Source: an uncultured Draconibacterium sp. (lineage in GTDB: Bacteria > Bacteroidota > Bacteroidia > Bacteroidales > Prolixibacteraceae). Taken from it: a stretch of DNA of 64,000 bases. The notes under the pieces were generated by a model, which was not told the origin of the DNA, did not search any database, and saw only the letters and a list, made by a program, of their open reading frames with translations. Below, piece by piece: positions 50,647 to 60,475 of this stretch (position 1 is the first letter of the stretch; each line of letters starts with the position of its first letter). Where the stretch lies: NCBI RefSeq assembly GCF_963675065.1, contig NZ_OY775906.1, positions 2,768,001-2,832,000 on the forward strand, given 5' to 3'. A program made the translations under genes and the position numbers.

Positions 50647-53364
50647 TTAAAACCTAAAATTATATGTTAGCGAAGGAACCGGGATTCCGATTACCGATAA
50701 TTTAAACAAAGAGTAACGGGTGTAATTGTTGCTTTCGCCCGGCACAGTTTTTTTATAATATACTGAATACGGATTATTTCGTCCGTAAACATTATAGACA
50801 GATAAGGTCCAGCTACCTTTCCACATGCGCTTTTTTCGTAAATTCTCATCAAATGTTATCGACAAGTCTAAACGATGATAGACCGGCATCCTGTATTTAT
50901 TTCTATCGGAATAATACACCAGATCTTCACCCGCAAATTCGTACTTAATTTCAGGCAACGTTGCTGGCCTTCCTGAAACCATAACAAAGTTACCCGAGAA
51001 ACGCCACCGTCGGCTAATATTATATGTTGCGGTGAAGGAAAAATCGTGTGGCTTATCGTAAATCGACGGATAATAATCGCCGTTCCACAAATTCTCTTCA
51101 TCAAAATCGCTGGTATTTTTCCGCATTGTACGTGAATAAACGTAGCTCGCATAACCGGTTAAGCGGCCAAAATTTTTGCGCGCACTCAGCTCAATTCCAT
51201 ACGAATAACCTTTTGTAGGCACAAGTGCCGTTTCAACATGATCGTTCATAATCAGTTGAGCACCATTTTTATATTCAATCAGATTTTGCAGATATTTATA
51301 GTACACTTCAGCTGAAAGATCAACATTCGATAACAACGAGTTATTCTCAACACCAACTGCCACCTGATCAGAAATCAGTGGTTTTAAATGGTAATCGGCA
51401 GCTTTCCACGTTTCGGCCGGCGAGATTACCGCATTATTACTGAGTTGAAAAATATTTTGTCGTGTACGCTGATAACTGAACTTCAGCGAGGTGTTCATGT
51501 CAAGATCATAATTCAGTGCCAGCCTCGGCTCAATTCCTCCGTAAGTTGCCGAAGCCTCGTTTTTGCCAAACTGAAGCGAATCGACCACCGATTCCGGATC
51601 TTTGGGATGATCCTCAGCATATAAATAAACAAGCGGAGTACCAATATTACTGAAATGATTGTAACGCAAACCGGCCACAATCGATAGGTTGGGCAAAATC
51701 TGGAATTCGTCGCTTAGATACACCGACCAATCCAGTGTTTTCTCCATCGCCAATTTACGTCCGACAATTACTGTGGTATCCTGTTGTGGAATAATTTCTC
51801 CGGGACTGATTTCGTTGTAAACCGCTTTAAAACCGGCTTCGGAATTATGCCGCTCGTTGGGATGCCATTTAAAGTTATACCCAACAGAACTGTACTGCAA
51901 CTGATTATCGAGATAATACGCTTCATAAGGTTTATCATCGGCCAGATCGGTAAGGCGGTAATCGTAACGGCTGTAAGCCGCATCCAACTCGCCGTAAAAT
52001 TTTTCACCAAAGCGGTTGTTAAGTTTTAGGTTGCCCAGCAGGTTTCCGTATTCGGTTATCGATTGCGAACTTGTACTAAACTCATCAAAACTGGTATAAG
52101 CCATTACACTTAATTTGTTGTGTTGATTGAACTTATAAGTAAGTTTTCCGGACACATCGTAAAAATGGGTAACCCCCTCGTTTAAGTCGAGGTTAGGAAT
52201 TTCTTTTAACAACCAGTCGGTATACGAACTACGTCCGCCAATAGCAGTAGTAAGCTTTTTATTTTTTGTTAACGGCCCGTCAAGCGCCACGCGCGAGTTT
52301 ATAATTCCAATCCCACCATAAACACTTATAGTTTCGTCATTTCCTTCTTTAAAATCGACCTCCATTACTGAAGCTACCCGTTCGCCATAACGTGCCGGCA
52401 TACCCCCTTTAAACAGTCGCACATTCTCCACAACATCGGGATTGATAAGCGACATAAAGCCAAAAAGGTGCGAAGAATTAAATACCGGACTACCATTTAC
52501 CAAAATGAGGTTTTGATCGGTGTTTCCACCACGTACGTTAAAGCCCGATGACAATTCGCTTACCGTTTGTACTCCGGCCAAAATGGTGAGTCCTTTTAAC
52601 ACATCAACCTCGCCCATTAATGCCGGCAATTGCTGAATCTGCCTACCTGTCATTTGCACCATACTCATTTGGGCCCGGGGCACATCAGCATCCGATCCCA
52701 GCACAGTTACCTCATCAATGTTATGCGATTCTTCAAACAATCGAAAATCTGCTGTACCATCTTCAATCAAGCGAATATCTATTGTAGAGCCCTCAAAACC
52801 AATGTAGGTGATCGTTAATTTTAAATCGCCGGTAGGCAGGTCCAACTCAAAACTTCCGTTTGCATCAGATGTGGTACCTTTTTGAAGCTTGTTGCAATAA
52901 ATCACGGCTCCAACCAATGGAGATCCATCTTTTCCATCGAGTACCCTACCCTTTAGTTTTGCCGCTTTGTATCGCCCTAAGTTCATCGGGTCGCCAACCA
53001 CCAAAGTTTGCGTAAAATCATCAAACTTCGACCGGGTATCTGCCGACCTACGAAAAACGACAATTCCATCATTTTGGAAGAAATCGTAGGTTAATTCAGA
53101 ATCATAAAATACATTATTTAATGCCTGCAATAAAGGAGTATCTTCAAATTGATTGGAAATGTTAGATTTTTCAATCCATGAATCTTTGTAGTAAACCCTT
53201 AAGTTATAATTGGTCTCCAGGTCATTCAAAAATTGCACTAGCGGCTCGTTTTGGTACGAACCCGTTATTTTTATCTCTTTAATTTGCTGGCCATACAAAA
53301 CAGTATTACTCCCCAACAAGAGAGACAAAAAAAGGAGCACATAATTAATTAAAGATTTTTTCAA
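50647..53364 (-). CDS. TonB-dependent outer-membrane receptor with STN and carboxypeptidase-like N-terminal domains
   Basis: A 905-residue receptor that imports a ligand across the outer membrane using TonB energy. After a signal peptide (about 1-25) comes an STN domain (about 28-105; EIKITGSYQNEPLVQFLNDLETNYNLRVYYKDSW), then a CarboxypepD_reg-like domain (about 138-205; LKGRVLDGKDGSPLVGAVIYCNKLQKGTTSDANGSFEL). The plug (about 220-330) contains GFNVRGGNTDQNLILVNGSPVFNSSHLFGF and the beta-barrel makes up the rest, ending aromatically in SLTYNFRF. STN domains usually signal to a FecR/ECF sigma pair, but none is adjacent. It is the first gene of the six-gene operon with a DUF4249 lipoprotein. 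The ligand is unknown. Confidence 0.94.
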   Translation of the reverse strand: MKKSLINYVLLFLSLLLGSNTVLYGQQIKEIKITGSYQNEPLVQFLNDLETNYNLRVYYKDSWIEKSNISNQFEDTPLLQALNNVFYDSELTYDFFQNDGIVVFRRSADTRSKFDDFTQTLVVGDPMNLGRYKAAKLKGRVLDGKDGSPLVGAVIYCNKLQKGTTSDANGSFELDLPTGDLKLTITYIGFEGSTIDIRLIEDGTADFRLFEESHNIDEVTVLGSDADVPRAQMSMVQMTGRQIQQLPALMGEVDVLKGLTILAGVQTVSELSSGFNVRGGNTDQNLILVNGSPVFNSSHLFGFMSLINPDVVENVRLFKGGMPARYGERVASVMEVDFKEGNDETISVYGGIGIINSRVALDGPLTKNKKLTTAIGGRSSYTDWLLKEIPNLDLNEGVTHFYDVSGKLTYKFNQHNKLSVMAYTSFDEFSTSSQSITEYGNLLGNLKLNNRFGEKFYGELDAAYSRYDYRLTDLADDKPYEAYYLDNQLQYSSVGYNFKWHPNERHNSEAGFKAVYNEISPGEIIPQQDTTVIVGRKLAMEKTLDWSVYLSDEFQILPNLSIVAGLRYNHFSNIGTPLVYLYAEDHPKDPESVVDSLQFGKNEASATYGGIEPRLALNYDLDMNTSLKFSYQRTRQNIFQLSNNAVISPAETWKAADYHLKPLISDQVAVGVENNSLLSNVDLSAEVYYKYLQNLIEYKNGAQLIMNDHVETALVPTKGYSYGIELSARKNFGRLTGYASYVYSRTMRKNTSDFDEENLWNGDYYPSIYDKPHDFSFTATYNISRRWRFSGNFVMVSGRPATLPEIKYEFAGEDLVYYSDRNKYRMPVYHRLDLSITFDENLRKKRMWKGSWTLSVYNVYGRNNPYSVYYKKTVPGESNNYTRYSLFKLSVIGIPVPSLTYNFRF

Positions 53365-53589
53365 TTTTTTTTGAACCTTGGTTTAGAATTTATTTGACTT
53401 TGATTTCTTCCGCTGGTTTAATCTGGTCACAATTTAAATCAATTTGGTTAACAAACAAAACAAACAAAAACATTCATTTATGCTAACAAGACTTTTAATA
53501 GCATCTTTATTTGAAATGTCTGATATTTTTTCAATCTTTAGAAACCAATAAACCAATTACCCTTCTTTTTATTTAACAATAGTATTAAA
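53365..53589. other. Divergent promoter region between the receptor operon and the M14 gene
   Basis: AT-rich, with A/C-rich runs (ACAAACAAAACAAACAAAAAC near 53453-53473). No perfect TAnnTTTG element or operator palindrome was found. It must contain promoters for both transcripts. Confidence 0.4.
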
Positions 53590-56136
53590 ATGAGACGATC
53601 TGTTACAACAATTTTGATTTTATTTCTTGTTATTTTTTCACAAGCGCAGGAAAAACTATCCTACTTTTTACCTGACGACGTTTCTTACAATAGCGAAATT
53701 CCCACACCTGAAGAGTTTTTCGGGCAAAAAATGGGAGAATGGCACCTCACTCACGACCAGGTTTTGTTCTATGTTAAAACAATTGCCAAAAGTACCGACC
53801 GGGCAATACTATATGAATATGCCCGGTCTTACGAAAACAGACCGCTCGTTCACCTGGTTTTTACATCGCCCGAAAACCAGCAAAATCTGGATGATCTGAA
53901 AGAATTACACTATAATTTCTCTGAACCGGGAAAAGATCTTGCCAAAAGCGATGTGCCACTGGTTGTCAGCTTAACCTATGGCGTTCATGGCAACGAATCG
54001 AGTGCCACAAATGCGTCAGTTCTAACAGCCTACTACCTGGCTGCTGCTGAAGGAGAAAAAATTGATGAGTTGCTGAAAAAGAACATTATTATTGTTGATC
54101 CGTGTTTAAATCCCGATGGTTTTACCCGCCAAAGTATGTGGGCCAACATGCACCAAAGTGCAACGCCCAACGGCGATAATAACTCCCGCCAGTTTCAGGA
54201 AGTTTGGCCGGCCGGACGAACAAACCATTACTGGTTCGATTTGAACCGCGATTATTTGCTGCTGGTACATCCCGAGAGTAAAGGGCGCGTGCAGAAATTT
54301 CACGAATGGAAACCGAACATTGTTACCGATCATCACGAAATGGGCGCCAACTCAACCTTCTTTTTCCAGCCGGGTGTGCCAAGCCGAAACAATCCGCTTA
54401 CTCCCGAAAAGAACTACGAGCTTACCCATAAAATAGGCGAATACCATGCAAAATTTTTAGACAAAATAGGCTCCGCATATTTTACAGAAGAACAATACGA
54501 TGACTATTACTACGGAAAAGGATCGTCGTACCCTGATGTGAACGGAAGCATTGGTATTCTATTCGAACAAGGTGGTTTTAGAGGCCGATACAGAAATACA
54601 TCAAACGGACGAAAAACACTGGCATTTGGTATACGCAACCAGTTTATCACCAGCCTGTCGACATTGGAAGCCGCCATGAATTTACACGACGAGTTGCTTG
54701 ATATGCAAAAAGAATTCTACCGCTCGGCACTCGAACGAAGTGCGAAAAGCAAAACAAAGGCCTACATCTTTGGAAGTAGCTCCGACCGTGTTAAAACACA
54801 ACAGTTTGTTGATTTGTTAAACCGCCACCAAATTGATGTTTACCAAAACGATAGTAAGCTGAAAGCCGATGAACAAACTTTTGAAAGCGGAAGCAGTTAT
54901 GTTGTTCCGGTTAATCAAAAGCAATCCCGGTTGATCCGATCAATATTTGAAGAAGTTCACGAATTTACCGACACTACTTTTTATGATGTGTCGACCTGGA
55001 CTTTCCCACATGCTTACGACCTGCACTATGCCAAACTCGGTAGCCTTAACAGCGTATCATTATCCAACGAACCGTTTACGGCCAAAAAGGTTAGAGGAAA
55101 ATTATTTGAAGCAAAAGATCCGGTGGGTTATCTGTTCCGGTGGGACGAATATTCTACAGCTGAAGCACTCTATAAAATTCAGGATACAGGCTTACGCACT
55201 TATGTAGCCACAAAAGAATTCTCTATTCCGGGCAATGATGACGAAGAAGCATTTTCGTACGGAAGTATTTTTATCCCGCTGCAAGACCAAATTATGTCGG
55301 GCAGTCAGGCGAATGCATTCTTAAAAGATGTTGCACAAAGCACCGGAGTTGATATCTACGCCGTATCGAGCGGATTAACACCCAAAGGAATTGATTTGGG
55401 AAGTAACAGTTTTACGCCGCTTACCAAACCAAAAATTTTGACTTTTGCCGGTGGTAATGCCAATAGCCGCGATGTTGGCGAGATATGGCATCTTTTCGAT
55501 CAACGTTATCATATTCCTTTAACTCTGGCAGAAAGCAGCTCGTTAAGCAGAATAAAACTAAGCAGCTACACAACCATTATTCTGAGCGGAAATTTCCAGG
55601 AATGGGGATCAACAGAAATCAACAAGTTAAAAAGCTGGGTTAGCGAAGGTGGAACTTTAATCGCCTATAAAGAAGCTACCACCTGGGCTGCCAAAAACGG
55701 AATTGGCAGCACTACTTTTAAAAAGCCCGTTTCGCCGGATACAACACGTTATCTGACCTATGCCGAACGCAGTAAAGAACGAAGCCTGAATAACATTAGC
55801 GGCGCTATTTTCGAAACCAATATCGACATAAGCCACCCCTTGTGTTTCGGATATTCCGACAAACAACTGGCTGTTTTTAAATCGAGTACAACTGTGGCCA
55901 ATTCTCTTGAAAAGAAATATACCGAGCCGGTTAAATTCAGCCAATCGCCTTACCTCAGCGGATGGGTTTCAGAAGACAATATAAACCGGCTAAAAAATGC
56001 TCCCGTAGTTACTGTTCAAAATATAGGAAGTGGTAAACTAATAAGCTACCACGACAATATGACATTTAGAGGAACATGGCTGGGCACCAATAAACTGTTT
56101 TCGAATTCAGTATTTTTCGGAGACATCATCCGTTAA
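53590..56136 (+). CDS. Secreted M14-family zinc metallocarboxypeptidase
   Basis: An 848-residue secreted protein (signal MRRSVTTILILFLVIFSQAQ). The carboxypeptidase domain occupies about residues 50-380. The zinc motif HxxE is His133 and Glu136 in YGVHGNESS, DPCLNPDGFTR and WFDLNRDYLLL are conserved substrate-binding blocks, and NIVTDHHEMGANSTFFFQPG supplies the third histidine region. GILFEQGGFRG near 320 is a candidate for the catalytic glutamate. The remaining 450 residues are an additional region containing a Rossmann-like, GATase-type fold (LTFAGGNANSRDVGEIWHLFDQRYHIP near 617-643). This large form is frequent in Bacteroidota and probably degrades peptides outside the cytoplasm. It is divergent from the receptor operon. 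Confidence 0.88.
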   Translation: MRRSVTTILILFLVIFSQAQEKLSYFLPDDVSYNSEIPTPEEFFGQKMGEWHLTHDQVLFYVKTIAKSTDRAILYEYARSYENRPLVHLVFTSPENQQNLDDLKELHYNFSEPGKDLAKSDVPLVVSLTYGVHGNESSATNASVLTAYYLAAAEGEKIDELLKKNIIIVDPCLNPDGFTRQSMWANMHQSATPNGDNNSRQFQEVWPAGRTNHYWFDLNRDYLLLVHPESKGRVQKFHEWKPNIVTDHHEMGANSTFFFQPGVPSRNNPLTPEKNYELTHKIGEYHAKFLDKIGSAYFTEEQYDDYYYGKGSSYPDVNGSIGILFEQGGFRGRYRNTSNGRKTLAFGIRNQFITSLSTLEAAMNLHDELLDMQKEFYRSALERSAKSKTKAYIFGSSSDRVKTQQFVDLLNRHQIDVYQNDSKLKADEQTFESGSSYVVPVNQKQSRLIRSIFEEVHEFTDTTFYDVSTWTFPHAYDLHYAKLGSLNSVSLSNEPFTAKKVRGKLFEAKDPVGYLFRWDEYSTAEALYKIQDTGLRTYVATKEFSIPGNDDEEAFSYGSIFIPLQDQIMSGSQANAFLKDVAQSTGVDIYAVSSGLTPKGIDLGSNSFTPLTKPKILTFAGGNANSRDVGEIWHLFDQRYHIPLTLAESSSLSRIKLSSYTTIILSGNFQEWGSTEINKLKSWVSEGGTLIAYKEATTWAAKNGIGSTTFKKPVSPDTTRYLTYAERSKERSLNNISGAIFETNIDISHPLCFGYSDKQLAVFKSSTTVANSLEKKYTEPVKFSQSPYLSGWVSEDNINRLKNAPVVTVQNIGSGKLISYHDNMTFRGTWLGTNKLFSNSVFFGDIIR

Positions 56137-56375
56137 TTGCCTAATTATCTTTCAAAATTCCTTAAATCGCTAAAATGCAAGGCATTATTGGATTACCTTT
56201 TTGTAATTTTGGGAATATATAGTAGAAGGACGTTTTAACATACTTATATAGGCAAATTATCAGGCGCCACCCAAAAGTGGAGTTTTGATGAATTAATAGT
56301 GTTACGACTGGCTAAAGTCGATATCAATATCAGTTGGTTCAATGCGATTATTGATAACATTTTAATTAAAAAAAT

Positions 56376-56747
56376 ATGGAAGCACTAGCAAAAATCATTC
56401 ACCAAACCCCCGCTTCATACCTGCCAACTGCTTTTCCTGCGCATTATTACGGAATGCCCAACGGAAGGATTTACATCGTGTTCTCACGGTTTTACGATTT
56501 GGCTATCGGACAATCGGGCATTGAGTTTGTGTTTGCCGAGCATGTTGATTATTCGTACAACTACGAAACCGGCGAAATTATTCCAGTGCAAAACGTTCCT
56601 CGAAAACTAAAAGTTTTTTCGGAAGAAGTTGATCATCCCGATCTGAAGATCAATATTTTTAGCACAAAACGAAACTTGCAGTCATACGGTCAGGCGCAGG
56701 CCTTTTTAAACGACGAAGCTATGCGAATGTGCGCCGTTTCTGCATAA
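56376..56747 (+). CDS. Small conserved-looking protein of unknown function
   Basis: A 123-residue cytoplasmic protein (MEALAKIIHQTPASYLPTAFPAHYYGMPNGRIYIVFSRFYD). It has alternating hydrophobic strands in its first 80 residues and no motif I recognise. Codon use resembles its neighbours, and there is a plausible AT-rich leader. It is separated by gaps on both sides, so it is probably transcribed alone. The frame is complete with a normal stop, which supports a real gene. Confidence 0.6.
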   Translation: MEALAKIIHQTPASYLPTAFPAHYYGMPNGRIYIVFSRFYDLAIGQSGIEFVFAEHVDYSYNYETGEIIPVQNVPRKLKVFSEEVDHPDLKINIFSTKRNLQSYGQAQAFLNDEAMRMCAVSA

Positions 56748-57030
56748 TAATATTTTTACACAAAGTATTGTACCTGTGTGCTTTCCCAAATTTCCTATAA
56801 GTTGTAGTGAAGCCTTTTGGCTGTATGTCATTTTCCGGCATAAGCTAAAGTCTCCAAACGTCTTACCTCTTTCATAAAACCAAATAACGGCTAATCCCAA
56901 AACTCTAAATTTCAACCAACTGACACCTCAAACAAATAAACTTTGCCAACTTCATTCCGGCAAAAAAGATTATTACTAGAAACATTTTTCTTTTAAATTG
57001 TTATGGTTTATAAACAAAAACAATAGCAAG

Positions 57031-59793
57031 ATGTCTAATCTGCAGATTTTGATTAAAGAACTTGGGAAACCATATTCCGATCTCAAATTTCTTTTAACCT
57101 GTTTCCGCGAAGTACTAATAGAAAATGGTGAAAAAGAAGTGGCAGCCTTAATGCCATGGATTGGTGACGAAAGCCCGCAAAATGCCGGGCATTTTTCGCA
57201 AAAGCATTTTAATATGTATTCAGTTTGTTTTCAGCTGCTAAACCTGGCCGAAACAAACGGGGCCGTACAACAAAGGCGAAAAACAGAGGAGGGCAACACG
57301 CTACGGGCTACAAACGGACTATGGGCCAACAGCATACAACTTCTAAAAGAAAAAGGAATTGCCGAAGAGAAGATTCTCGAATCGTTTGACAATATTTCCA
57401 TTCAACCGGTTTTAACCGCGCATCCAACTGAAGCCAAACGTCCGGTAATTCTGAAAAAATACCGAGAATTGTACCTGCTTTTGGTAAAGCGCGAAAACTC
57501 GATGTACAACTCGTACGAGCTACAGGAAAACCGCGAAGAAATGAAACGTGTAATTTCCTCAATTTGGCACATCGATGAGTTTTACATGGAAAAACCCACC
57601 GTAGAAAACGAGCTGGATAATGCTATTCACTATTTTGTAAATGTTTTTCCGGAGGTGGTTCCGCTGTTAAATCGCCGGCTTGTTCAGGCCTGGGAATTTT
57701 CTGGTTTCGACTCAACTTCGTTGATCAAGAACAACAATTATCCACGATTAAAATTCGGGACATGGATTGGTGGCGACCGCGACGGACATCCGTTGGTTAC
57801 TGCCGAAGTAACAAAAAAAGCGTTGCAGAAACTTCGGTTAAACGCGTTTATTACGGTTAAAAATGAACTGAACAGATTGGCCGACGACCTGAGTTTTTAT
57901 TTCGAAATTTCGGACCTGCCTGCATTTATGGTTAACCGGTTTAAAGAACTGGTGGCCGATACGGGTAATAAAACGAAAAAAATCATTTCGGCATCGAAAA
58001 ACGAAGCGTTTAAACTTATTGTGCAGCTTTTTATCACTAAACTGCCTCTAAATATCGGGAACTTACAGTTGTTTGAGCTGGATGATAAAAAAGGCACTTA
58101 CGATAATTCAAAACAATTGCTCGAAGACCTGGAGCTTCTAAAAAGCGCCTTGCTGGAAACGAATTATAACGACATCGCCCACCAGTCGGTTAACCGCTCG
58201 ATATTTTTTATCAAGACCTTTGGTTTTCATCTTGCCGAACTTGACATCAGACAGAACAGTCGTTATTACCATTTGGCGCTACAGCAACTGGTTGAAAAAT
58301 CAGATCCGTTTAACGCAAAAGATACCGAATGGACCGAGGAGGCTAAAAAAGCATTTTTGGACAAGGAACTTCGCTCGGCGCGTCCGTTTACACACGATTA
58401 CAGCCAGCTTGATACCGAATCGAAAAATACTATCGAATGTTTTCAGTTACTGAACAATCATATTTCAAAATATGCGCACTATTCCATCGGATCGCTGATT
58501 ATTAGCATGACCCAAAGTGCCAGCGATTTGCTAACAGTTTATATTCTGGCACGTGAAGCTGGCCTTACGCTTTTCCGCGACACGATGATCATTAAACTAC
58601 ACGTTGTTCCACTTTTCGAAACCATTCAGGATTTGATTGACAGTCCGGCCATATTAGAAGAATACTTTAGTTATCCGGAAGTTCAAAACAGCCTGGAATA
58701 CCAGCGAAAAGAACAAAACCTTCCTGTAAAAACACAGGAAATTATGATTGGTTACAGCGATAGCAACAAAGACGGAGGAATATTGGCCAGCGCGTGGTTT
58801 TTGTACAAAGCGCAAAAAGAACTTACGGAAGTAGGTAAAAAATACGGTATCGACATTAAGTTTTTCCACGGAAAAGGAGGCTCAATAAGTCGTGGTGCGG
58901 GACCAATTCACTGGTTTTTACGTTCGTTACCACACGGCACACTTTCAGGCAACTTTAAAATTACCGAGCAGGGCGAAAGTATCGAAAAGAAATTTGCCAA
59001 TAAAATAAATGCCGTTTACAACCTCGAGTTAATGTTATCGGGGAATGCACTAAACACGCTACTGCACAAAACGCCCGAAGAAAATAGCGATGATATTGCA
59101 GAGCTAATGGAATTTATGGGGCAGGAAAGTTTTAACACCTACAACGAACTGCTTAAAAATCCACATTTCCTTGATTTTTACCAGGAAGCCACTCCAATAG
59201 ATGTAATTGAGCACAGTAAAATTGGCTCACGCCCGGCACGACGAACCGGTAAGAGAAGTTTCTCCGATCTCAGAGCCATTCCCTGGGTATTTAGTTGGGG
59301 GCAATCGCGCTACCACATAACCAGCTGGTATGGTGTTGGTTCAACACTCGAGAAAATGCAAAAAGAATATCCCGAAAAATATGAGAAACTAAAAAAGCTG
59401 ATTCCGAAGAACCAGTTTATACGCTATGTTTTAACCAATGTTGACACCAGTTTGGCAAGTACCGATAAAGATATTATGCAGCTTTACGGCGGCCTTGTAA
59501 AAAATGCTGAAACACGTTCTGTGGTGTTAAACCTCTTGCTACAGGAGTTCGAGAAAACACAGCAGATTATGAATGAATTGTTGGGACGCCCGATGCAGGA
59601 GCGGCGTAAAAGTCATTATTATTCCACGCAATTACGTGCCGAAGCACTTAATACACTGCACAACTATCAGGTGCATTACATTAACAAGTGGCGCGAACTA
59701 CAAGATGCCGATGCCGACGAAAACAAAGAAATACTTAACCAGTTATTGCTATCGGTAAATGCCATTGCAAACGCCATGGGAACTACCGGATAA
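57031..59793 (+). CDS. ppc: Phosphoenolpyruvate carboxylase
   Basis: A 920-residue enzyme that adds bicarbonate to phosphoenolpyruvate to make oxaloacetate, refilling the TCA cycle. Signature motifs are all visible: VLTAHPTEAKRP with the catalytic histidine (about 128-139), GGDRDGHP (about 246-253), MIGYSDSNKDGGIL (about 571-584), FHGKGGSISRGAGP (about 610-623) with catalytic His and Arg, and LRAIPWVFSWGQSR (about 747-760). The C-terminus reads AMGTTG, whereas many family members end in (R/Q)NTG; the essential last glycine is kept. ATG at 57031 was chosen over a TTG 11 codons upstream. It is convergent with the peroxiredoxin gene across a terminator. Confidence 0.96.
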   Translation: MSNLQILIKELGKPYSDLKFLLTCFREVLIENGEKEVAALMPWIGDESPQNAGHFSQKHFNMYSVCFQLLNLAETNGAVQQRRKTEEGNTLRATNGLWANSIQLLKEKGIAEEKILESFDNISIQPVLTAHPTEAKRPVILKKYRELYLLLVKRENSMYNSYELQENREEMKRVISSIWHIDEFYMEKPTVENELDNAIHYFVNVFPEVVPLLNRRLVQAWEFSGFDSTSLIKNNNYPRLKFGTWIGGDRDGHPLVTAEVTKKALQKLRLNAFITVKNELNRLADDLSFYFEISDLPAFMVNRFKELVADTGNKTKKIISASKNEAFKLIVQLFITKLPLNIGNLQLFELDDKKGTYDNSKQLLEDLELLKSALLETNYNDIAHQSVNRSIFFIKTFGFHLAELDIRQNSRYYHLALQQLVEKSDPFNAKDTEWTEEAKKAFLDKELRSARPFTHDYSQLDTESKNTIECFQLLNNHISKYAHYSIGSLIISMTQSASDLLTVYILAREAGLTLFRDTMIIKLHVVPLFETIQDLIDSPAILEEYFSYPEVQNSLEYQRKEQNLPVKTQEIMIGYSDSNKDGGILASAWFLYKAQKELTEVGKKYGIDIKFFHGKGGSISRGAGPIHWFLRSLPHGTLSGNFKITEQGESIEKKFANKINAVYNLELMLSGNALNTLLHKTPEENSDDIAELMEFMGQESFNTYNELLKNPHFLDFYQEATPIDVIEHSKIGSRPARRTGKRSFSDLRAIPWVFSWGQSRYHITSWYGVGSTLEKMQKEYPEKYEKLKKLIPKNQFIRYVLTNVDTSLASTDKDIMQLYGGLVKNAETRSVVLNLLLQEFEKTQQIMNELLGRPMQERRKSHYYSTQLRAEALNTLHNYQVHYINKWRELQDADADENKEILNQLLLSVNAIANAMGTTG

Positions 59794-59805
59794 AAAAGTA
59801 AAGAA

Positions 59806-59837
59806 AAAGGCGATATGAATTGTATTATACCGCCTTT
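59806..59837. terminator. Terminator shared by ppc and the peroxiredoxin gene
   Basis: AAAGGCG (59806-59812) pairs with CGCCTTT (59831-59837). T runs follow on both strands (CCTTTACTTTA on the plus; CCTTTTTCTTTACTTTTTTA on the minus), as expected between convergent genes. Confidence 0.75.
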
Positions 59838-59860
59838 ACTTTATATTCCCTTTTTTCTGA

Positions 59861-60475
59861 TTAACTCAGAATTTCTTCCAGCGTGATGTAATCACCAACT
59901 TTACCTGTCATTTGTTCCACATCGGTATTTACCGGAAGTGTTTTTTTGCCCGGTCTCCAACCCGCCGGACATACCTCGCCGGTTTTACTTGCATGCTGCC
60001 AGGCCTTTATTTGGCGCAAAAATTCAATTACATTTCTCCCAACAGAATCAGCCTGAACCTCCTGTGCTACACAAACACCATCAGGATTAAAAAGGAATCG
60101 TCCTCTTAGCGCAACACCTTCTTCTTCTATTAGCACACCAAACGAACGGCTTACTTCCTGAGTGGTGTCGGCACCAATTGTAAGTTGCAAACCTTTCAGA
60201 ATCGGTTCTGTTTCCACAAATCTTTTGTGAGAAAATTTTGAATCAACAGACACCGGTAAAAGCTCTACTCCCAGTTCCTGAAATTCATCATAGTGTGCGT
60301 TCATTGCTGCAATTTCAGTTGGACACACAAAGGTAAAATCGGCAGGATAAAAACATACCACTGTCCATTTGTCCTTATAATCTTCACTTTTTACTGTTTT
60401 GTAATGCCCCGTTTTTGCGTCGTACGCTTCCATTTCAAATTCCGGCATCAGTTGCCTTACCATTGTTGCACTCAT
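59861..60475 (-). CDS. Peroxiredoxin of the AhpC/Prx1 type
   Basis: A 204-residue thiol peroxidase that reduces hydrogen peroxide and organic peroxides. The peroxidatic cysteine is in FYPADFTFVCPTEIAAMN (about residues 43-60) and the resolving cysteine is in GEVCPAGWRPG near 170. ADTTQEVSRSFGV and LRGRFLFNPDGVCVAQEVQA complete the fold. The frame is open 26 codons further to an ATG at 60553 (MACVNGVKPL...). GGAGGAAAAACC just before the inner ATG at 60475 is a strong Shine-Dalgarno sequence, and the protein then begins like its relatives (MSATMVRQLMPEFEMEAYD), so 60475 is preferred. A Bacteroidota-type promoter lies at 60613-60620. No reductase AhpF gene is adjacent. Confidence 0.88.
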   Translation of the reverse strand: MSATMVRQLMPEFEMEAYDAKTGHYKTVKSEDYKDKWTVVCFYPADFTFVCPTEIAAMNAHYDEFQELGVELLPVSVDSKFSHKRFVETEPILKGLQLTIGADTTQEVSRSFGVLIEEEGVALRGRFLFNPDGVCVAQEVQADSVGRNVIEFLRQIKAWQHASKTGEVCPAGWRPGKKTLPVNTDVEQMTGKVGDYITLEEILS

